Assembly: GCA_964571815.1 (NCBI GenBank)
Contig: CAZNDN010000041.1
Coordinates: 1 to 28,345 of the forward strand
Reading direction: 5' to 3'
DNA from: CAZNDN01 sp964571815
GTDB lineage: Bacteria; Fibrobacterota; Chitinivibrionia; Chitinivibrionales; WJKA01
DNA length: 28,345 bases
Shown here one piece after another: positions 24,601 to 28,345 of this stretch. Position numbers and translations under genes: made by a program. How positions within the stretch are numbered: position 1 is the stretch's first letter; the number at the start of each line of letters is the position of its first letter. The notes under the pieces were generated by a model, which was given only the letters and a program-made list of their open reading frames with translations, made no database searches and was not told where the DNA came from.

Positions 24601-25136
24601 CTGAAGCGGTTGGGGAGGCCCGGGGCGAACCCGTGGATGCCACAGGGGACACGACCAGGCTGGAAGTGGACATCGAGGGGTATATCCCGCCTGAGTATGT
24701 CTCGGACGGCAGTGCCAGAGTGGCGCTCTACCAGAAACTCTCCTCGGCCGGGAGCGTGTCGGAGGTTGAGGAGATCGGGGAGGAAATCGGTGATCGATTC
24801 GGGCCCGCACCGCCGGTTGTCCAGCGGCTGCTGGGCCTGATGAAGCTGAAGGTTATGGGAAGGATTCTGCATGCCGAATCGGTGAGAATCGACGCCCAAC
24901 GATGCCTCATGCTTACGTTTGAAGGAGACGATGCGGAGGTGCGGGAGCGCATGGCGGCACTCATATCGAGCGCCTCCGCCTCCTTCGAGATCGTCAACAG
25001 CACTCCGCCGGCGGTACGAACCACTCTTTCCAGCGCGAAATCCTCGCGCCTCATTGCCGAGGCTATCGAAGTCCTGCGTCCTGTCTGCGAATCCGCTCAA
25101 GGTTCCCAGGAGGGGAGGGTGGATGGTGGGCAATGA
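21669..25136 (+). CDS. mfd: Transcription-repair coupling factor
   Basis: Mfd removes RNA polymerase stalled at DNA lesions and recruits UvrA. The 1155-residue product has the normal length and domain order. The UvrB-like N-terminus includes PSRDPVPYNMKSPF, ELFNRIIRLETGDE and GTFSVRGDIIDIYPF. The RNA polymerase-interacting domain near residue 475 is PGDYVVHVDHGIGRFAGI. The helicase core has Walker A GDVGFGKTEVAMRA (Lys632), the DEEQ box (Asp727) in LVVDEEQKFGV, TATPIPRTLHMS, and the translocation motif region STVIIENGLDIANVNTLIV followed by YQLRGRVGRSSEQAYAYLL. The C-terminal TRCF domain follows. GTG 21669 is the start, five bases after GGAG. There is no sign of damage. Confidence 0.97.
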   Translation: MSFPSLESAWERNSFPYLRQYREHSGPPVRFQGLAGAADAFLAADLLSSSDAPVVVAVENARRAEAFAEDCRSYLGCESVCLLPSRDPVPYNMKSPFGPTIESRLRALARMMDGERAVYVVPAPALLQKVPPRKELFNRIIRLETGDEVEREQLNVWLLENGFHKETLVSDLGTFSVRGDIIDIYPFMTENPIRVELWGNTIESIREFDVFSQKSKQRRGEVEIFPMREFCFSDEDVGEAVKGMRNRGLKGEGDPASVDLLEHQWNMLGDHEGTEWYLHWFPVPVVSLFDFIPPGATFVWDDLLGPDPRLTVCRENYQRHLSRVPGRFLPLVSPPDKLLVDQEHIKRELQSSRLVYVDTGSVGSETREIRCGFGQQPSLPRNIDSIAKELQGRHEQGVHTVIVSPNVGAAERLWELLGERCPFLEIDIGLLHDGFIDNVNGRAIYSEARLFHHRPRPTRHHRIKGGTPLPAYDALSPGDYVVHVDHGIGRFAGIRRIEAGGVQRDCMALSFKEKAQLFVPVDDFHKVRKYVGGEGASPALSRLGSGAWEKLKSRTRRSLKEMAQELIQLYADRRFREGIAFPADTMWQREFEDSFSYEETPDQAAAIKQVKKDMEASKPMDRLICGDVGFGKTEVAMRAAFKAATNGHQVAFLAPTTILAYQHYVTFKERMASFPLKIDLISRFRTAREQKGVVAGIAAGKVDVVIGTHRLLSRDIRFKNLGLLVVDEEQKFGVRHKEKLKQLRTTIDVLSMTATPIPRTLHMSLIGARDFSIMNTPPQNRLPVETRVGEYNHELVRNAVENELERGGQVFVVHNRIKNLEGFVQQIEQLVPRARIAWAHGRMEERQLESIMKQFLAGRFDVLVSTVIIENGLDIANVNTLIVNNAHAMGLAQLYQLRGRVGRSSEQAYAYLLTPPVERIEEKSLRRLRALEQYTELGSGFQIAMRDLEIRGAGTILGTRQHGFIAAVGFDMYCRLLAEAVGEARGEPVDATGDTTRLEVDIEGYIPPEYVSDGSARVALYQKLSSAGSVSEVEEIGEEIGDRFGPAPPVVQRLLGLMKLKVMGRILHAESVRIDAQRCLMLTFEGDDAEVRERMAALISSASASFEIVNSTPPAVRTTLSSAKSSRLIAEAIEVLRPVCESAQGSQEGRVDGGQ

Positions 25137-25335
25137 CCGCCTATCCACGGCAGGCGTGACGGACAACGGCACGGTGTTCAGACCGTACGACACCTTCGCC
25201 GAGGCAATGGGCAACGTGGGAGCCGGCGGCTTGATACATACGGCTGATGGCTCTTGGCCGATTTTCGGTCCAATCAGTGGTAACTTCACGATCAGCGGAC
25301 CCCCGACCGGAGAGGTGGTGTTACAACTGAACTGA
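25123..25335 (+). CDS. Small ORF resembling the start of a right-handed beta-helix repeat protein
   Basis: ATG 25123 sits four bases after a very strong AGGAGGGGAGGG and overlaps the last 14 bases of mfd in another frame. The 70-residue product includes NGTVFRPYDTFAEAMGNVGA, GGLIHTADGSWPIFGPISGN and FTISGPPTGEVVLQ. This follows the pattern GT-x-x-RP-[FY]-x-T-x-x-EA...V-x-AGG-x-[IL]...G-x-[YW]...I-x-x-x-x-T-I-x-x-P that opens right-handed parallel beta-helix proteins. It lacks a signal peptide and the following coils, so it is either a truncated remnant fused to the mfd end or a short expressed protein. Similarity is judged by eye. Confidence 0.45.
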   Translation: MVGNDRLSTAGVTDNGTVFRPYDTFAEAMGNVGAGGLIHTADGSWPIFGPISGNFTISGPPTGEVVLQLN

Positions 25336-25651
25336 TGCTCCGAACTCATTGCACGCATTCGGTGTACATAGTCCTTTCGAACTGAGCCGGCTTGCGTCGA
25401 AGCCGGGGAGATAGGCGGGCGATCGGCTGAGTCCGGTTTCCGAACCGATTCGGGGATCGCCCGATGTGTTACAGTAGCCCGCTTTTCATCGTCGGAAGTG
25501 GATTCGGCAACCGGGTTGAGCGAGAAGTGCCCCCGTGGTATCAGGTAAGCCTCGAATCAGCCACGGCCCCATTTATATTCTCCAACAGGGGGCAAGTCCG
25601 CTTCACCATGGCCGCCGTCAGTGTCCACAATCGCAAAACAGCGGAGGATGC
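25336..25651. other. 316-base intergenic region with two strong hairpins
   Basis: No gene is supported here. The first hairpin is CCGGCTT (25387-25393) / AAGCCGG (25400-25406) with loop GCGTCG. The second is GGGCGATC (25417-25424) / GATCGCCC (25455-25462), a perfect 8-bp stem enclosing a small hairpin CGGTT/AACCG (25434-25447) with loop TCCG. Neither is followed by a clear T-run. They could be a structured leader of the propeller gene or a small RNA. No convincing promoter was seen. Confidence 0.5.
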
Positions 25652-26584
25652 ATGATACGCTTGGCGTGGATGGTCGTACTCTTGCTCTCAGTCGGCATCG
25701 TTCGTGCATCGGAGGCGTGGGTCCGGCAACACCCGCTGCCGCACGGCAATGAGCTGTTCGACGTACATTGCGTAAACGAGAGCACCGCAATTGCCGTCGG
25801 TCTGAACGGCGCCATTATCAAGACGGTTGATAGCGGCGCGAGTTGGCAAGTGATAGCCGGGCAGACCGAGCCGGAAGACGCATTCTACTCTGTGTTTTTC
25901 GTGAATGAGAAGACAGGGTGGGTTGCCGGGATCGGGCAGAGGTTCCCAAATATATTCGTCGGGATTCTATACAAAACCACTGACGGCGGGCAGTCCTGGG
26001 AGGAACGCACGATACGGCCTCCCAACGCACAACCTCAAGTGAATTCAATGTTCTTCACTGATGACTCCACAGGCTGGGCATTTGGCGACCACGAATCGAT
26101 CATTAAAACCACTGACGGTGGACGAAGCTGGGCAGAAATAGAAACCGGTCTTGAGTTGCCGAAATGGTGCAGGTTCTTGTCTGCTTCGTTTGCCGACAGG
26201 CTGACCTGTTGGGCTGCCGGTACAAAAGGCACCATCATAAAGAGTTCTGACGGCGGTGAGTCATGGGCACTGTTGGAGACGGGGACGGATGCTCTGTTAT
26301 CATCAGTTCAGTTCATGGACCAGAACATGGGTTGGGCAGTTGGGGACAGCGGAATTATCCTCAAGACCACCGACGGCGGGAACAACTGGGCCGGAAAGGA
26401 AAGCGGCGTAGCGAGCTACCTGAACGAGGTACACTTTGTCGATGCCGATACAGGCTGGGTTGTGGGAAGTGACGGCATCATACTCACGAGCACCAACGGG
26501 GGAGAATCATGGACGCGTATCGCAAGCCGACGTCCAGTTGGCTCAGAGCACTCGCGTTTGACGCATCAGGCACGGGATGGATAG
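25652..26584 (+). CDS. YCF48/BNR-type beta-propeller protein, N-terminal part before a frameshift
   Basis: ATG 25652 follows GGAGG five bases away and starts a signal peptide (MIRLAWMVVLLLSVGIVRAS). Six repeats of about 45 residues follow, each with the pattern GWAVGxxGxIxxTTDGGxxW (for example GWAVGDSGIILKTTDGGNNW). These are the YCF48-like/photosystem II stability-type propeller blades common in secreted FCB proteins. After the sixth blade (GWVVGSDGIILTSTNGGESW, TRIAS) the frame continues into about 19 unrelated residues and stops at 26584. The next blade continues in the frame of the following feature, shifted by -1, between about 26524 and 26535. The two halves are best read as one gene of about 730 residues broken by a one-base deletion or sequencing error. 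Exported location is inferred. Confidence 0.85.
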   Translation: MIRLAWMVVLLLSVGIVRASEAWVRQHPLPHGNELFDVHCVNESTAIAVGLNGAIIKTVDSGASWQVIAGQTEPEDAFYSVFFVNEKTGWVAGIGQRFPNIFVGILYKTTDGGQSWEERTIRPPNAQPQVNSMFFTDDSTGWAFGDHESIIKTTDGGRSWAEIETGLELPKWCRFLSASFADRLTCWAAGTKGTIIKSSDGGESWALLETGTDALLSSVQFMDQNMGWAVGDSGIILKTTDGGNNWAGKESGVASYLNEVHFVDADTGWVVGSDGIILTSTNGGESWTRIASRRPVGSEHSRLTHQARDG

Positions 26585-27846
26585 TGGGAAGAGGCGGTGT
26601 GATTCTCAGGACTACTGATGGAGGAGCAACCTGGGACAGCTATGGGGGGACAACAGCCCATTTGCGTGGAATGCATTTCAATGACGACCGGCAAGGGTGG
26701 GCGGTTGGCCATAACGGCACTATCTTGACAACTACCGATGGAGGTACGGACTGGCGCTTGCTGCAGAGCGGAACGACGGTCGACCTGCAATCGGTGTTCT
26801 TTCCGGGCAGTAGTTCGGGTTGGGCAGTGGGCGATAGCGGCACGATCCTGCACAGCAGCGACGGCGGCCAGGCATGGGAGCAACAAGCCGGCGGAACCAC
26901 CCTCACGCTGCATTCGGTGCATTTCGCGGGTCCAAACGCGGGCTGGGCGGTTGGGGACAGCGGAATGATACGCAACACCGTGGACGGGGGAACGACTTGG
27001 CGACCGCAGACCAGTACTATCTCGGAAGACCTGTATTCGGTCTTCTTCCCGGATTCAAGCACAGGCTGGGCCGTTGGCGCCCGTGCGAAGATTCTCACGA
27101 CCACAGACGGGGGGCTGACGTGGAACGCCGTAAACGCCGCCGATCGTTGGACGACCGAGCTATGGTCGGTGTACTTTGTGGACAAGAAGAGAGGTTGGAT
27201 AGCAGGAGGGTATACCGACGGCTGGAGTACCGTTCTGAGGACCAACGATGGCGGCGCTACGTGGACGCAGGATGATTGGGTGACGCCTCGGCCATTGCGC
27301 GCAATCTGCTTCGCCGATTCAATGAGAGGTTGGGCAGTCAGCGGCGGGTATATCGGATACCTTGTTCCCTATTGTGACGTCATACGAACGTTGGACGGAG
27401 GGGCGACGTGGGAGGTGCTGTCAATCCCGACCGACAACAGGCTGTTTTCCGCACATTTTGTTGGCGAGAATACGGGCTGGGTGGCCGGGGGCCAAGGCAA
27501 TATCCTGAAAACGGTAACGGCAGGTGACACGATAAGCGTCCCAATGGGGGATTCACGGTCATATCCAGCCCCAACCCCCGACCGACCGGCGCTCCGCCTG
27601 AACCGGCCAACCCCCCTTTCCTCGTCATCAATCCTTACGTACTACATCCCCGAAGCAACACGCGTCACCCTCACGTTGTATGATTCCCTGGGAAAGAGGC
27701 GATATACGCCGATAGATGGCTTTCGGGAATCGGGGACACATTCCGTCACCATCAACGGATGCGCAATTGGCCGCGGGGTGTACTATGTCAAACTACAGGC
27801 AGGGAACTCTTCCTCGACGACGGTAAGAGTGCCGGCCGTCCGGTAG
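26509..27846 (+). CDS. YCF48/BNR-type beta-propeller protein, C-terminal part with FlgD/type-IX-like sorting domain
   Basis: The frame shifted by -1 relative to the preceding half continues with eight more YCF48-type blades (GWIVGRGGVILRTTDGGATW through GWVAGGQGNILKT). The total is 14 blades, as expected for two seven-bladed propellers. The last ~85 residues (LTYYIPEATRVTLTLYDSLG, then GRGVYYVKLQAG) are a C-terminal domain of the FlgD-like/type IX secretion sorting kind. The type IX pathway would anchor or release the protein at the cell surface. The ATG at 26509 has GGGGGAG four bases upstream, but that sequence also encodes the conserved NGGESW of the blade, so independent translation is possible but not needed. 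There is no second signal peptide. Confidence 0.83.
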   Translation: MDAYRKPTSSWLRALAFDASGTGWIVGRGGVILRTTDGGATWDSYGGTTAHLRGMHFNDDRQGWAVGHNGTILTTTDGGTDWRLLQSGTTVDLQSVFFPGSSSGWAVGDSGTILHSSDGGQAWEQQAGGTTLTLHSVHFAGPNAGWAVGDSGMIRNTVDGGTTWRPQTSTISEDLYSVFFPDSSTGWAVGARAKILTTTDGGLTWNAVNAADRWTTELWSVYFVDKKRGWIAGGYTDGWSTVLRTNDGGATWTQDDWVTPRPLRAICFADSMRGWAVSGGYIGYLVPYCDVIRTLDGGATWEVLSIPTDNRLFSAHFVGENTGWVAGGQGNILKTVTAGDTISVPMGDSRSYPAPTPDRPALRLNRPTPLSSSSILTYYIPEATRVTLTLYDSLGKRRYTPIDGFRESGTHSVTINGCAIGRGVYYVKLQAGNSSSTTVRVPAVR

Positions 27847-27857
27847 TAGAGCCACCT

Positions 27858-27938
27858 CGACCGTGAGACCGATACCGCCGCTTCGAGTCCGCGCAAGAAC
27901 AGATTCACATTTGCCTCCGAATTCATCTCTCACGGTCG
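27858..27938. repeat. Perfect 11-bp inverted repeat
   Basis: CGACCGTGAGA (27858-27868) and its exact reverse complement TCTCACGGTCG (27928-27938) are separated by 59 bases. It lies between the propeller gene and the IS21 end and has no coding content. It could be a long-loop transcription end or a terminal repeat of a small mobile remnant; no flanking target duplication is evident. Confidence 0.5.
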
Positions 27939-27996
27939 CAACAAATGCAAATCATGCTTCTTCCCTTCATTGCTTCTTGCTTGCGTATTCTCGCCG

Positions 27997-28032
27997 GTTC
28001 GGCGGGTCAAAATCGATTTGTTCGGCTTGACA
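27997..28032. repeat. Direct repeats at the IS21-family element end
   Basis: GTTCGGCGGGTCA (27997-28009) and GTTCGGCTTGACA (28020-28032) match at 10 of 13 positions, 23 bp apart. A third partial copy, GTTCGGCAC, lies inverted at 28071-28079. IS21-family elements carry multiple short repeats at each end that bind the transposase IstA. The exact tip of the element and its target duplication cannot be fixed because the other end is outside the window. Confidence 0.5.
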
Positions 28033-28065
28033 CTATGCAACAAAGCGACTTAGACGCAAAATAAT

Positions 28066-28345
28066 TCAGGGTGCCGAACGTTGAAGCATTTTTCGCATTG
28101 AATCTCCTTCCAGATGAATTTTTCTGGCGTTGTGAAAGAGACGATCGCAGATCGCGTCCGCCACGGTCTGATCTCCGAAGACATCATACCATTGCTCGAA
28201 GGGCAGTTGGCTGGTAACGATTGTCGGCCAGACCAGATAGCGTTCCTCCACTACCTCAAGGAACATGTTGCGCTGCTCGGTGCTCATCATATCCGGCCCC
28301 AAGTCATCCAGGACGAGCAGCTTGAGTGCACCGATTTTCTCAATG
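28066..28345 (-). CDS. istB: IS21-family helper ATPase IstB, C-terminal part (5' end outside window)
   Basis: The frame is open from the right edge to a stop at 28066 and covers the C-terminal ~92 residues of IstB, the AAA+ ATPase that helps IstA in IS21 transposition. Visible are the Walker B segment LLVLDDLG, then STEQRNMFLEVVEERY, the sensor-like TIVTSQLPFEQW, and the conserved end DQTVADAICDRLFHNARKI with LEGDSMRK. It reads leftwards, so istA would lie to the right of the window and the element's downstream end lies in about 27,950-28,065. IstB-like proteins resemble DnaC, but the SQLP and DRLFHNA motifs are typical of IS21. Confidence 0.93.
   Translation of the reverse strand, partial: IEKIGALKLLVLDDLGPDMMSTEQRNMFLEVVEERYLVWPTIVTSQLPFEQWYDVFGDQTVADAICDRLFHNARKIHLEGDSMRKMLQRSAP

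Noticed and set aside
1..28345. CRISPR arrays, tRNA and rRNA genes
   Set aside because: No regularly spaced repeats, no tRNA T-loop/acceptor patterns and no conserved rRNA segments were found on reading either strand.

Overview
The window is GC-rich bacterial DNA, densely packed with genes, probably from an uncultured Gram-negative bacterium of the wider FCB assemblage (Latescibacterota-, Zixibacteria- or Fibrobacterota-like). Four things point there: an outer-membrane beta-barrel protein ending in aromatic Phe, a YCF48/BNR propeller protein with a FlgD/type-IX-like C-terminal domain, a Tat-exported DUF362 protein with a FlgD-like C-terminus, and a DUF4954 protein. This placement is an inference from protein families; there is no rRNA in the window.

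Layout. 1-511: almost empty, with a C-terminal scrap of a membrane-anchored family-2 glycosyltransferase lying just after a perfect 20-bp tandem duplication. 512-5481 (+): a large propeller/beta-barrel envelope protein, then a tight set of three small genes (DUF6599-like exported protein, small lipoprotein, unknown). 5503-6547 (-): a zinc-motif/one-TM small protein and a MarC-family membrane protein. 6709-11747 (+): FGGY xylulokinase, a divergent xylose-isomerase-like enzyme, a GAF-ANTAR RNA-binding antiterminator and NADP-type glutamate dehydrogenase. 11943-13460 (-): DUF1846. 13722-14738 (+): GlmS-like SIS-domain protein. 14925-15194 (+): orphan Phd-like antitoxin. 15151-20635 (-): DUF4954, Tat-DUF362, hisF and hisH. 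20832-25136 (+): HAD phosphatase and mfd, followed by a small beta-helix-like ORF. 25652-27846 (+): a frameshifted 14-repeat double propeller protein. 28066-28345 (-): C-terminal part of an IS21-family IstB running off the right edge.

The most interesting element is the 245-bp leader of gdhA. It contains a short hairpin with an AxxGxx hexaloop, a second weaker AxxGxx hairpin three bases later, and a textbook intrinsic terminator ending 43 bp before the gdhA start, immediately downstream of a gene for an ANTAR protein. This is the layout expected for ANTAR-mediated transcription antitermination, and it suggests that the GAF-ANTAR protein controls the neighbouring glutamate dehydrogenase directly. 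The sugar kinase and isomerase genes just upstream of the regulator would then tie carbon entry to nitrogen assimilation; that link is inference.
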